Under the pieces are notes generated by a model. It ran no database searches. It worked only from the letters and a program-made list of their open reading frames with translations, and had not been told where the DNA came from. A stretch of DNA of 60,644 nt from SIG603 sp963589785 (GTDB taxonomy: Bacteria; Bacillota; Clostridia; Oscillospirales; Acutalibacteraceae): positions 1 through 60,644 of the forward strand of contig CAVAMJ010000014.1 of assembly GCA_963589785.1 (NCBI GenBank), given 5' to 3'. This document shows, piece after piece, positions 22,628 through 31,587 of the stretch. Numbering within the stretch: the first letter of the stretch is position 1; every line of letters starts with the position of its first letter. Made by a program: the position numbers and the translations under genes.

Positions 22628-25222
22628 ATGAAGCTGCTTGTTATAGACGGAAACAGTATAGCAAACCGTGCGTTCTACGGAATTAAGATACTCACAACAA
22701 AAAACGGCGAGTACACAAACGCAATTTACGGTTTTCTTTCGATAGTCAATAAAATTAAATCGGAGCTTGAGCCTGACGGAATAGCCGTTGCATTTGATTT
22801 GCACGCTCCGACCTTCAGACACAAGGCTTATGCCGGCTACAAGGCGGGAAGAAAGGCAATGCCTGAGGAGCTTTCCTCTCAGATGCCGATTTTGAAGGAG
22901 CTTCTTTCTTATCTCGGTTACACCGTGGTTTCGCTCGAGGGCTATGAGGCTGACGATATTTTAGGAACGCTTGCCAAAAAATGCGAGGCTACGGGCGACA
23001 CATGCTATATCGCAACGGGAGACAGAGACAGCCTGCAGCTTGTCTCCGATGCCACAACCGTAAGACTTGCCACGACAAAATTCGGCAAAAGTGCCGTTAC
23101 GCTCTATGATGTTGAGACGGTCAAGGAGGTCTACGGAGTTACTCCTCCCCAGCTCATCGACATAAAGGCTATTCAGGGTGATACCTCCGATAAAATCCCC
23201 GGTGCGGCGGGAATAGGCGAGAAGGGCGCAAAGGAGCTCATCTCTAAATTCGGCTCTGTCGAATATATCTATTCTCACATTGACGAGCTTGACATCAAGC
23301 CGAAAATGAAAGAAAAGCTTATTGCTTCCAAGGATATGGTGGAGCTCTCATATTTCCTCGGAAAAATCGACACGAATGTTCCGATTGATACCGAAATTGA
23401 GCACTACCGCCTGAAGCCTACCGATATGCAAAAGGCATCGTCCCTCATGACAAGGCTCGAGCTTTTCAAGCTTATGGAGCAGATGAATATCACCTTGGGT
23501 GCGGCGAATAATGTTCAGTCTGAGGAAAAGGACGACACGAAGTATAATTACAAGGCACTCTCGGACGGAGCATCTCTGCTTGCGATGACAGCAGACGAGG
23601 GCAAGGCTTATTTCATAAACGACTATGACGAGAGCGGCGAAATAAGCGAGATGTATTTTGTTGTCGGTGAGACGGTATATTCCTTTAAACCTACCGATAT
23701 TTTCTTAAGAAGCTTCTGCGAAAACAAGTCAATAGAAAAATACACGAACGACATTAAGCTTTTCCACAAGGTGCTTTTGAAAAAGGGTATCGAACTCGAG
23801 AACATCAAGACAGATACCTCCTTGGCGGCTTATCTTCTCAACCCCTCAGAAAAAAAGACTAAATCCACGCGCTTTGAGAAGCTAATAAGACTTGAAGCCG
23901 AATACGGAGTTTCTCTGCCGACACTTGAAAACGAAAATGCGGCGGCTGTCGCAGTTTTTCCTAAGCTTTGCGAGAAGCTGAAAAAGGAAATTGACGAAAG
24001 AAATCAGTCGGAGCTTTTAGAAAAAATAGAAATTCCATTCTCGCTTGTCTTGGCGGCAATGGAGAACGAGGGAGTTATGGTCAACCGTGAGGATATTATC
24101 GCCTACGGTGAGAAGCTTAAAGTAAGAAAAGACGAGTTAGAGGCGAAAATCAAGGAGCAAACGGGCGACATTAACTTAAATTCTCCGAAACAGCTGGGAA
24201 CGGTTCTCTTTGAGGATATGGGATTGCCGCACGGAAAGAAAACCAAGACAGGATATTCTACCGATGCGTCCATTTTGGAGCCGCTAAAGTGGGAGTATCC
24301 GATAGTTGCCGATATTCTCGAATATAAGGCTCTCGGGAAATTATATTCCACTTATGTTGAAGGACTTCTCAAGGTTATCGGTGAGGACGGAAGAATTCAC
24401 TCCACCTTTAATCAGACGGAGACAAGAACGGGAAGAATAAGCTCGACTAATCCGAATTTGCAGAATATCCCCGTCAGAACAGAGCTCGGCAGAGAAATGA
24501 GAAAGTTCTTTGTCGCAAAGGAAAACTGCGTTCTTGTCGATGCTGACTACTCGCAGATTGAACTGAGAGTCTTGGCTCATGTCGCAAACGATGAGGTTAT
24601 GATAGAAAGCTTTGTCGGCGGCAAGGATATTCACAGAGCGACTGCCGCAAGAGTTTTCGGCTTGCCCGAAGAAATGGTCACTCCGCAGATGAGGTCGAGC
24701 GCAAAGGCAGTTAACTTCGGCATCGTCTACGGAATCGGCGCATTCTCGCTCTCCAAGGATATCGGAGTCAGTATGAGAGAGGCAAAGGCGTATATAGACG
24801 AGTACCTAAAGAACTTCAGCGGTGTCCGTGACTACATGGATAAGGTGATAAGCGACGCTAAGAAAAACGGCTATGTAGAAGATATTTTCGGTAGAAGAAG
24901 ATATTTGCCGGAGCTCTCAAGCTCGAATGCAATCGCAAGAGCATCTGGAGAGAGAATAGCAAGAAATATGCCTATTCAGGGTGCGGCTGCCGATATAATC
25001 AAAATTGCCATGATCAAGGTTTATGCCCGTTTAAAGGAAGAAAAGCTTGAAGCAAAGCTTATTTTGCAGATTCACGATGAACTTATAGTTGAGTGCCCCG
25101 AGAACGAAGCCGAAACGGTCAAGAAAATTCTCGAGGAAGAGATGTCGGGTGCAGTGAATATGGCTGTACCTATGACGGCAGACGCTCACGTAGGAAAAAC
25201 ATGGTATCAGGCAAAGGGATAA
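22628..25222 (+). CDS. polA: DNA polymerase I
   Basis: The 864-residue enzyme has three regions. Residues 1-290 are a 5'-3' flap nuclease (LLVIDGNSIANRAFYG, EADDILGTLAKK, ATGDRDSLQL). Residues 310-480 are a proofreading-like domain that lacks the DxE metal ligands and has KLFH where active enzymes carry an Asp, so 3'-5' exonuclease activity is probably lost, as in many Gram-positive enzymes. Residues 490-864 are the polymerase: motif A DADYSQIELRVLAH, motif B RSSAKAVNFGIVYG, motif C QIHDELIVE. It fills gaps and removes RNA primers. It is in an operon with dusB, rlmA and a nitroreductase. Confidence 0.97.
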   Translation: MKLLVIDGNSIANRAFYGIKILTTKNGEYTNAIYGFLSIVNKIKSELEPDGIAVAFDLHAPTFRHKAYAGYKAGRKAMPEELSSQMPILKELLSYLGYTVVSLEGYEADDILGTLAKKCEATGDTCYIATGDRDSLQLVSDATTVRLATTKFGKSAVTLYDVETVKEVYGVTPPQLIDIKAIQGDTSDKIPGAAGIGEKGAKELISKFGSVEYIYSHIDELDIKPKMKEKLIASKDMVELSYFLGKIDTNVPIDTEIEHYRLKPTDMQKASSLMTRLELFKLMEQMNITLGAANNVQSEEKDDTKYNYKALSDGASLLAMTADEGKAYFINDYDESGEISEMYFVVGETVYSFKPTDIFLRSFCENKSIEKYTNDIKLFHKVLLKKGIELENIKTDTSLAAYLLNPSEKKTKSTRFEKLIRLEAEYGVSLPTLENENAAAVAVFPKLCEKLKKEIDERNQSELLEKIEIPFSLVLAAMENEGVMVNREDIIAYGEKLKVRKDELEAKIKEQTGDINLNSPKQLGTVLFEDMGLPHGKKTKTGYSTDASILEPLKWEYPIVADILEYKALGKLYSTYVEGLLKVIGEDGRIHSTFNQTETRTGRISSTNPNLQNIPVRTELGREMRKFFVAKENCVLVDADYSQIELRVLAHVANDEVMIESFVGGKDIHRATAARVFGLPEEMVTPQMRSSAKAVNFGIVYGIGAFSLSKDIGVSMREAKAYIDEYLKNFSGVRDYMDKVISDAKKNGYVEDIFGRRRYLPELSSSNAIARASGERIARNMPIQGAAADIIKIAMIKVYARLKEEKLEAKLILQIHDELIVECPENEAETVKKILEEEMSGAVNMAVPMTADAHVGKTWYQAKG

Positions 25223-25234
25223 GGAAAGAATTAT

Positions 25235-26056
25235 ATGAACAAACCTATACTTTTTTGTTGTCCCGTTTGCGGATGTGGTTTACTGGAACAGGGAAATTCT
25301 CTTGTTTGCGAAAATGAAGAGAAAAAGCATTCGTTTGACCTCGCAAGACAAGGCTATGTCCACCTTGTGAAGTCAAATAAAATGCACTCGAAAAATCCTG
25401 GAGATACCGCACTTATGGTAAATTCGAGAAGAGAATTTTTGGATGCCGGATATTACGGTATTTTTGCCGATAAGCTCTTGGAGCTTGTGAAGAAATATTC
25501 TGACGAAAATTCCGTTATTCTCGACTGCGGATGCGGAGAAGGATACTATACCGATAAATTGGCATCTGTTTTCAGTGCGGTGCACGGATTTGATATTTCC
25601 AAGCTTGCGGTCAAGGCGGCTGCGGGAAAATACAAGAATATAAATTTTGCCGTGGCAAGCGTGTTTGATATTCCTTTTCAGAGTGAAAGCGTAGATATTC
25701 TCACAGATGTTTTCTCTCCGCTTGCAGAAAAGGAGTTTCTGAGAGTTCTCAAAAAGGGCGGAGTATTCATCTATGCCGTTCCGGGAGAGAGGCACTTGTG
25801 GGGTCTTAAAGAGGTGCTCTATGAGAACCCTTACGAGAACGAGCACAAGGATACGGATTATGACGGCTTTTCTCTTCTGGAGAGGGTGAGCGTTAAGGGG
25901 GAAATCCATCTTGACGAAAACCGTCAGATTATGAATCTTTTCAGCATGACGCCGTATTACTGGAAAACAGATATTTCGGGAAGCGAAAGGCTAAAAAAGC
26001 TTGACACTCTCGATACCGAAATTCATTTTGATTTTCTTGTTTACAGAAAGGATTAA
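25235..26056 (+). CDS. 23S rRNA (guanine-N1)-methyltransferase, RlmA family
   Basis: The 273-residue protein begins with a zinc-binding knuckle (CCPVCGCGLLEQGNSLVCEN followed by a His) and the typical HSFDLARQGYVHLV, then NPGDTALMVNSRREFLDAGYY. The class I SAM domain follows with VILDCGCGEGYYTDKL near residue 93. Family knowledge: RlmA proteins methylate G745 or G748 of 23S rRNA, and the G748 type can affect tylosin sensitivity. Which guanine is the target cannot be told here. It follows polA by 12 bases. Confidence 0.9.
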   Translation: MNKPILFCCPVCGCGLLEQGNSLVCENEEKKHSFDLARQGYVHLVKSNKMHSKNPGDTALMVNSRREFLDAGYYGIFADKLLELVKKYSDENSVILDCGCGEGYYTDKLASVFSAVHGFDISKLAVKAAAGKYKNINFAVASVFDIPFQSESVDILTDVFSPLAEKEFLRVLKKGGVFIYAVPGERHLWGLKEVLYENPYENEHKDTDYDGFSLLERVSVKGEIHLDENRQIMNLFSMTPYYWKTDISGSERLKKLDTLDTEIHFDFLVYRKD

Positions 26057-26058
26057 AA

Positions 26059-26583
26059 ATGGATCTTTTTGATTTGATGTACTCGAGAAGGAGTATCCGT
26101 AAATATACCGATGAAAAAATTCCTGACGAAAAGCTTGAGAAAATAATCAAGTCGGGACTTTTGGGCGCTACGGGAAAGAATACACATTCGCCAGAATTTA
26201 TAGTCGTGACTGACAAGGAAGTTCTTGAGAAGCTGTCTCACGCAAGAGTCGGTGCGGCTAAGATGCTCGAAGGAGCGGCAGCGGCAATAGTTACGCTCGG
26301 CAATGAGGAAAAAACAGACACCTTCATAGAGGACGCTTCAATCGCTCTCGAAAATATGCATCTCACGGCTTTTTCGCTCGGTATCGGCTCATGCTGGATT
26401 CAGGGAAAGGGCAGAGCGGCAGAAAACGGCGAGGATACAGAAGAATATGTCCGCTCTGTTTTGGAATTTCCGAAAAATCTTCGATTGATTGCGATTTTGT
26501 CGCTCGGAGTTCCGACAGAATTTCCGAAAGCTTATACAGATGACGATGTTGATTTAACCCGTGTTCACAGGGAGAAATACTGA
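26059..26583 (+). CDS. Nitroreductase family protein
   Basis: This 174-residue flavoprotein belongs to the FMN-dependent nitroreductase family. The N-terminal MYSRRSIRKYTDEKIPDEKL is the classic FMN-phosphate-binding Arg-Ser-Arg type motif. LTAFSLGIGSCWIQG near residue 105 and LSLGVPTEFPKAY near the end are also typical. The natural substrate is unknown; such short members are common in anaerobes. It is the last gene of the dusB-polA-rlmA set, two bases after rlmA, and is followed by a terminator. Confidence 0.9.
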   Translation: MDLFDLMYSRRSIRKYTDEKIPDEKLEKIIKSGLLGATGKNTHSPEFIVVTDKEVLEKLSHARVGAAKMLEGAAAAIVTLGNEEKTDTFIEDASIALENMHLTAFSLGIGSCWIQGKGRAAENGEDTEEYVRSVLEFPKNLRLIAILSLGVPTEFPKAYTDDDVDLTRVHREKY

Positions 26584-26600
26584 TATTCTAAATAAGTAAT

Positions 26601-26637
26601 AAAAATCGGCGTGATTCTGAATCGTGCCGATTTTTTT
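26601..26637 (+). terminator. Terminator after the nitroreductase gene
   Basis: AAAATCGGC (26602-26610) pairs with GCCGATTTT, with additional GATT/AATC pairing in between, followed by a seven-T run. Confidence 0.85.
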
Positions 26638-26677
26638 GCTTGCCTTAAGAGTTATCTTTGCGCCAAATTGCTTGTAT

Positions 26678-26744
26678 TTGACAAGTCGCTATGTTATTAT
26701 TTAACTGTGGAAGGCCGTGGATTTAAGTTAGGCGGCTTTTTTTG
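26678..26744 (+). promoter_or_regulatory. Possible promoter and leader hairpin before the phosphatase gene
   Basis: A perfect TTGACA is at 26678-26683, but the sequence 17 bases later (TTAACT) is a poor -10. Between it and the gene, AAGGCCG (26709-26715) can pair with CGGCTTT near 26731-26737, followed by more T residues, giving a terminator-like leader. Attenuation is possible; evidence is weak. Confidence 0.3.
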
Positions 26745-26766
26745 AAAAGAAGGTAGATTAAGAATA

Positions 26767-27204
26767 ATGATTAAGGTGTTATTTGTTTGTACGGGCAACA
26801 CTTGCCGCAGTCCCATGGCAGAGGGAATTTTCAGGGCAATGCTTCGTGCAGACGGAAATGAAAACATAATGTGCCAAAGTGCCGGAATTGCGGCGCTTCC
26901 CGGACAGGACGCAGCCGAAAATGCCATAAAAGCTATGGCAGAGGAAAACATAGATATTTCTTCTCATGAGTCAAGAAGGCTCACTTCTGAGGAGATTATG
27001 ACTTGGGACGTGTATTTTGTAATGAGCGAAACTCACGGATATATTCTCGAGAAGGCGGGCGTGCCGAGAGACAGAATTTATGTCAGTGAGACAATAGACG
27101 ATCCTTTTGGCGGCGACATGGAGATTTACCGCAAGTGCCGTGACGACATCAAACGGGTTGTCGCTGATTTTTACGGAAAGCTGAAGGCTTACGCACATGA
27201 TTGA
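26767..27204 (+). CDS. Low molecular weight protein-tyrosine phosphatase
   Basis: The 145-residue cytosolic enzyme has the P-loop CTGNTCRSPMAEG at residues 8-20 (catalytic CX5R), and the general-acid Asp lies in DDPFGGDMEIYRKC near residue 118. Such proteins remove phosphate from tyrosine or, in the YwlE subgroup, from phospho-arginine. The residue after the P-loop Asn is Thr, as in YwlE-type enzymes, so an arginine phosphatase role is possible but not shown. It overlaps rimI by eight bases. Confidence 0.9.
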   Translation: MIKVLFVCTGNTCRSPMAEGIFRAMLRADGNENIMCQSAGIAALPGQDAAENAIKAMAEENIDISSHESRRLTSEEIMTWDVYFVMSETHGYILEKAGVPRDRIYVSETIDDPFGGDMEIYRKCRDDIKRVVADFYGKLKAYAHD

Positions 27205-27643
27205 ACTATTGCGTGAGGAGCACGTGAAAACGGTTGCGGAGCTTGAAAAGGAGTGCTTTTCCGAGCCGTGGAGTGAAAAATCCTTGCTCGAAGAAATTGA
27301 TAACCCCGATGCTTATTTCATCGTTGAAACAGAAAACAGAGAAGTTGTCGGCTATGCCGGTATGCACACCCCGTGCGGAGACTGCTATGTCGATAATATT
27401 GCCGTTTTTTCGAAGTACAGAGGAAAGGGTTTCGGCGAAAGGCTCACTCTCTCACTCATCGAAAGAGCAATGGAGCTTGGCGATTTTATTTCCCTCGAGG
27501 TGAGAGAGTCTAACGCTTCTGCAATCGGACTTTACGAAAAGCTTGGTTTTTCGGCAGTCGGAAAGAGAAAAAATTTCTACACATCCCCACGTGAGGATGC
27601 TGTTATCTATACAAAGACCTTTACTAAAGGAGAAAAAGAATAA
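27197..27643 (+). CDS. rimI: Ribosomal protein S18-alanine N-acetyltransferase
   Basis: RimI is a GNAT acetyltransferase that acetylates the N-terminal alanine of ribosomal protein S18. The 148 residues include ECFSEPWSEKSLLEEI at the N-terminus, the acetyl-CoA pyrophosphate loop VFSKYRGKGFGERL near residue 75, and the C-terminal LEVRESNASAIGLYEKLGF and GKRKNFY blocks that define RimI. It overlaps tsaD by one base. tsaB and tsaE, frequent neighbours, are not present in the window. Confidence 0.93.
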   Translation: MIELLREEHVKTVAELEKECFSEPWSEKSLLEEIDNPDAYFIVETENREVVGYAGMHTPCGDCYVDNIAVFSKYRGKGFGERLTLSLIERAMELGDFISLEVRESNASAIGLYEKLGFSAVGKRKNFYTSPREDAVIYTKTFTKGEKE

Positions 27644-28653
27644 TGTTGATTCTCGGAATAGAGAGCTCATGCGACGAGACCGCCGCTTCGGTGGTCGAGG
27701 ACGGCAGAAAAGTTCTCTCCAATATAGTTGCAACTCAGGTTGAAGAGCACAAGCTTTACGGCGGTGTTGTTCCTGAAATTGCATCAAGACGGCACAGCGA
27801 GGCTATCACGGGAGTTGTCCGTGAAGCACTTTTAGCCGCAGACAAAACGATAGACGAAATTGATGCCATTGCCGTTACTTATGCGCCCGGACTTATCGGA
27901 GCACTTCTGGTTGGTGTGAACTTCGCAAAGGGACTTTCCCTTGCCAGCGGAAAGCCGCTTGTGCCGGTTCATCACTTAAGAGGTCACATCGCATCGAACT
28001 ACATAACAAGCGAAAAGCTTGAGCCGCCGTTTCTCTGCTTGGTTGTCTCAGGCGGACACAGCCACATCATAAGCGTTGATTCTTACACGGAACTTCACAT
28101 ACTCGGAAGAACGAGAGACGATGCGGCGGGCGAAGCATTTGACAAGGCGGCAAGAAGCATGGGAATGCCGTATCCCGGCGGAATTATGATGGATAAGGTG
28201 GCAGAAAACGGAAACCCGAACGCTTATAAACTTCCACGACCAAGCGTAGCGGGCGCACCGCTTGATTTCTCGTTCTCGGGACTCAAGACGGCTGTCATAA
28301 ACATCATTCATAATGCCGAGCAGAGGGGCGAGGAGATAAATGTTCCCGATTTGTCGGCTTCTTACAGAAAGGCAGTTGTAGACAGTCTGACAAGCAACTT
28401 CGTGAAAGCGGCTGAAGAGACGGGCTACAAAAAGCTTGTGATTGCGGGTGGCGTTTCCGCAAATTCACTTCTCAGAAGAAACATGGAGGAAATCTGCAAA
28501 AAAAGAGGCTGGGAGTTCTATCGTCCCGACCTTAAGTACACGGGAGATAATGCGGCGATGATCGCAAGTCAGGGATACTATGAGTTTCTTGCGGGAAATA
28601 CCGCAGGGCTTGACCTAAATGCCTGTGCTCAGCGCTCCATAGATTTAGGTTAA
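27643..28653 (+). CDS. tsaD: tRNA N6-adenosine threonylcarbamoyltransferase
   Basis: TsaD transfers the threonylcarbamoyl group to A37 of ANN-decoding tRNAs, acting with TsaB and TsaE. The 336-residue ASKHA-fold protein starts LILGIESSCDETAASVVEDG. The metal-binding His pair is in VHHLRGHIASN near residue 110, and VSGGHSHII and GGVSANSLLRR are nucleotide-binding elements. It is translationally coupled to rimI. Confidence 0.97.
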   Translation: MLILGIESSCDETAASVVEDGRKVLSNIVATQVEEHKLYGGVVPEIASRRHSEAITGVVREALLAADKTIDEIDAIAVTYAPGLIGALLVGVNFAKGLSLASGKPLVPVHHLRGHIASNYITSEKLEPPFLCLVVSGGHSHIISVDSYTELHILGRTRDDAAGEAFDKAARSMGMPYPGGIMMDKVAENGNPNAYKLPRPSVAGAPLDFSFSGLKTAVINIIHNAEQRGEEINVPDLSASYRKAVVDSLTSNFVKAAEETGYKKLVIAGGVSANSLLRRNMEEICKKRGWEFYRPDLKYTGDNAAMIASQGYYEFLAGNTAGLDLNACAQRSIDLG

Positions 28654-28719
28654 TTTTTCATTGTTCGGATTTAGTAGGATTTTTACCGCAAGGTAATAAA
28701 AATATGTGAGAGGGAAAAG

Positions 28720-31362
28720 ATGAAGAAATTTTCTAAGGTGTTTGTCCTTTTCGTGGCACTCGCATTGACAATGACGGTTTGCGGACCGATTGTCGAAAAG
28801 ACGGGTGTGACAGCTGCGGCAGACTCGACATCAATCAATTTTTACGGCACACTTAATGTGAACACCGCTCTTTTGGCTTGCCCAAAGGAAAACTCCCTTA
28901 TCTATCAGAGAATAGGCAAGGGAACAACTGTTGAGATTCTTTCCGAGGAGTCAAATTATTACTATGTCAAGGTTGGTAATCTGACCGGTTATCTCCCTAA
29001 AAACAGAGTTATAACTTACAATGCGGAGTTAGTCTCAGGCGCTGATTTCAAGGCCGGTGCGGGAAGCAATTACAGAACTATAGCTTCGCTTTCTTCGGGA
29101 ACACGAGTATTTGTTCTCTCAAAGAAAACCAACTGGAGCTATGTCATGTACAACGGCCAGAAAGGCTGGATTAAGAATTCGGCTATCAACAGATACTCGA
29201 TAAGCAAGGTTTACACAATTTCTGATAAAGTTGCTTCCTTTAATGTCAAGGCAAGTGTTCGCAGTGCTCCCTCATCGGCAGCTGAAAGCGTTACTTACTG
29301 CGGCATCGGTACTGAAGTTAAGGTTCTCTCTGTCGGAGAAAGCTGGACTCAGGTTCAGGTGGATTCAAAGGTAGGATATGTATCTACAAGTTACCTCAGA
29401 CGAGGAAACGGATATATTAAATCCTCCAGCACGAAGCTCAGAAGCTCTGCGTCAAACTCCGGAAGCGTACTTTTGCCGCTTTACAAGGACGAGAGAATTA
29501 CGATAGTAAATCAGGGTTCCACATGGACACAGGTAATCGCAAGCGGCGTAAGAGGCTATGTTCTGACAAGTTCGATTGCGAAGGACAGAGTATATTCTAT
29601 AAGCGGCTCAAGTTCGGCAACTCAGATTTATACCGTTACGGCTAATGTTCAGCTTAAGAGCGGAAAGGGCACCGGCTCGACTCTTGCTAAGCTCCAGAAT
29701 GGAGACACGGTATATTATATCTCTCAGTCCGGCAGCTACTATCAGGTTAAGTACGGCACAAGCACAGGTTATATTCCGGCAAGCAAGGTAAAATACGGCA
29801 ACGCTTATATTCTTGCGTATGATACTCCTGTTAAAAGAGTTGCAGCCGCTTCAGGCGAGACTATCCGCACTCTCACTCAGGGAACGAGAATATGCGTTCT
29901 TTCAACAGTGAGAAACTGGGCAAAGATTCAGATTGGCGAAATCACAGGTTATGTTCAGGTAGGTCTTTATGAAAAGGACTACACCGACGATACCGATATA
30001 AGCCCCGATAGACAGCTTCTCTTCACAACAAAGGCAACAAAGCTTTATAAGAGCACAAGCTCATCTTCAGGCGTAATCGCAAACCTTCCTAAGGGAACTG
30101 TCCTCAATAAGGTTAGCAAGAGCTCAAGCGGTGCTTACTATCAGGTTGTTGTCGCAGGAAGAATCGGATATGTTTATTCCGGTGCTATAAGCTACGGCAA
30201 CGGTATCGTAAGAGCAAACGGCGCTAAGCTTTTGAGCTCACCGAATGCATCCGCATCAACCGTCGCAACTCTCAAGAGATACAACAAAATCACCATTCTC
30301 AAGGAGAGCGGAGATTACTACTACATCACTTACAGCGGCAAGACGGGTTATATTCTAAAGCCGTTTGTCTGCAAGATAACAACAGGATATTCATTCTCGT
30401 CACTCTCTACTAAGAAGCTTGTTATAAACGCAAATCTTTACAGCAGTAACTCGACATCGAGCTCTACTCTGACAACTATTTCTGGTGGTCAGAGCGTATA
30501 TATCATCGAGAAGGGCTCCGATTTCTATAAGGTAGTTTACGAAAACAAGGTCGGTTATATCAGTAAAGATGCATTCAACCCTGTTTCATCGGGCAGAGCA
30601 AACACGGATCTTAAGCTTTATTCTTCCACAGATTCAAACCACTCGACTCTCGCATACATTCCGTCCGGCTCATCTGTTTCTATCGTCAAGGACTATGACG
30701 ACAACTGGATGCAGATTAAGTATGACGGCAAGACAGGCTATGTTCTCTCCACTTATATCGACAGAACTAACAGCTCTGACTACACATGGAGAAACGAGAA
30801 CGGTTATTGGTTCGCTTATGACAAGGCTGGAAACCGTGTAAGAGATGTCTCCGATATCGTAAGCGGCCCTTACAAGATAGTCACCTACAAGTACCAGTGC
30901 ATAACCGTTGTTTACGCAAGATCAAGCGACGGAAGCTACAACCTCCCCGTCAAGGCTATGATTTGCTCACCTGGATACGGTACTCCTGAGGGAACATATT
31001 ATTCACCGTCAAGCTTCCGCTGGTTGCAGATGGTCGGCGATACCTACGCTCAGTGGTGCACGGATATTATCGGCAGCTACCTTTACCACACCGTTCCGGA
31101 CTGGACACTCAACAATCTCGATCTTGAGGTTGACGAGTTCAACTATCTCGGTTCTATCCGCTCCCTAGGATGTATAAGACTTCTTGCTTCCGACTGCAAG
31201 TGGATTTATGATAACACAGGTGCGGGACAGGAGATTCAGATCACTCCTTACAACAACTCTCCTGTAGAAAAGCCGGCAAACATCTATGTTCCAAGCTGGC
31301 ATTCCTGGGATCCTACAGATCCGACTGCACACTATAAGTGCCTCGAGAACGGATGTCACTAA
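28720..31362 (+). CDS. Secreted wall protein: ten SH3b-like repeats plus L,D-transpeptidase (YkuD-like) domain
   Basis: The 880-residue protein has a signal peptide (MKKFSKVFVLFVALALTMTV, cleavage likely near AAADS). Residues 40-685 form about ten SH3b-like repeats of 60-70 residues, each ending in a motif like TGYLPKNRV or VGYVSTSYL. Such repeats bind peptidoglycan. Residues 700-855 resemble a YkuD catalytic domain: EGTYYSPSSFRWL, then a conserved His in YLYHTVPDW, then SIRSLGCIRLLASDC. The catalytic Cys and Arg are kept, but the His of the usual SHGC is Leu. The tail ends PTAHYKCLENGCH, a possible small metal knuckle. A small GCAA-loop hairpin (28679-28703) precedes the AGAGGG ribosome site. 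It may cross-link peptidoglycan or be a binding variant. Confidence 0.85.
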   Translation: MKKFSKVFVLFVALALTMTVCGPIVEKTGVTAAADSTSINFYGTLNVNTALLACPKENSLIYQRIGKGTTVEILSEESNYYYVKVGNLTGYLPKNRVITYNAELVSGADFKAGAGSNYRTIASLSSGTRVFVLSKKTNWSYVMYNGQKGWIKNSAINRYSISKVYTISDKVASFNVKASVRSAPSSAAESVTYCGIGTEVKVLSVGESWTQVQVDSKVGYVSTSYLRRGNGYIKSSSTKLRSSASNSGSVLLPLYKDERITIVNQGSTWTQVIASGVRGYVLTSSIAKDRVYSISGSSSATQIYTVTANVQLKSGKGTGSTLAKLQNGDTVYYISQSGSYYQVKYGTSTGYIPASKVKYGNAYILAYDTPVKRVAAASGETIRTLTQGTRICVLSTVRNWAKIQIGEITGYVQVGLYEKDYTDDTDISPDRQLLFTTKATKLYKSTSSSSGVIANLPKGTVLNKVSKSSSGAYYQVVVAGRIGYVYSGAISYGNGIVRANGAKLLSSPNASASTVATLKRYNKITILKESGDYYYITYSGKTGYILKPFVCKITTGYSFSSLSTKKLVINANLYSSNSTSSSTLTTISGGQSVYIIEKGSDFYKVVYENKVGYISKDAFNPVSSGRANTDLKLYSSTDSNHSTLAYIPSGSSVSIVKDYDDNWMQIKYDGKTGYVLSTYIDRTNSSDYTWRNENGYWFAYDKAGNRVRDVSDIVSGPYKIVTYKYQCITVVYARSSDGSYNLPVKAMICSPGYGTPEGTYYSPSSFRWLQMVGDTYAQWCTDIIGSYLYHTVPDWTLNNLDLEVDEFNYLGSIRSLGCIRLLASDCKWIYDNTGAGQEIQITPYNNSPVEKPANIYVPSWHSWDPTDPTAHYKCLENGCH

Positions 31363-31399
31363 TATAAAATTAAGCTTAAGTAAATTAAGCTGAAATAAA

Positions 31400-31433
31400 A
31401 TGTCCTCGCTCTTATAAGAGTGAGGGCATTTTT
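31400..31433 (+). terminator. Terminator after the wall protein gene
   Basis: A 14-bp stem (31400-31413 with 31416-31429, two G-U pairs) is followed by TTTT. Confidence 0.85.
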
Positions 31434-31536
31434 GCATTTTCTTGTGAAGAAAAATTCACGATATATTGTAATTATTTCTTTTTGATGATATTGTTAAAGT
31501 TATACGGATTTATTCCGATTGGTGTGTATCGATTAA

Positions 31537-31550
31537 TATCCGTACGGATA
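31537..31550. promoter_or_regulatory. Perfect 14-bp palindrome upstream of the ABC exporter genes
   Basis: TATCCGTACGGATA is fully self-complementary and lies 37 bases before the exporter start. A related word ATACGGATTTATTCCGAT (31502-31519) precedes it. The arrangement fits a dimeric repressor operator. No regulator gene is adjacent. Confidence 0.5.
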
Positions 31551-31587
31551 AGTTAATGGAAGAATATTTTGAAGAGGAGGAATAAGA

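Noticed and set aside
31441..31587. A sigma-A promoter for the ABC exporter
   Set aside because: Several TTG-start hexamers exist, but none has a good -10 at 16-18 bases. Only the palindrome is reported.
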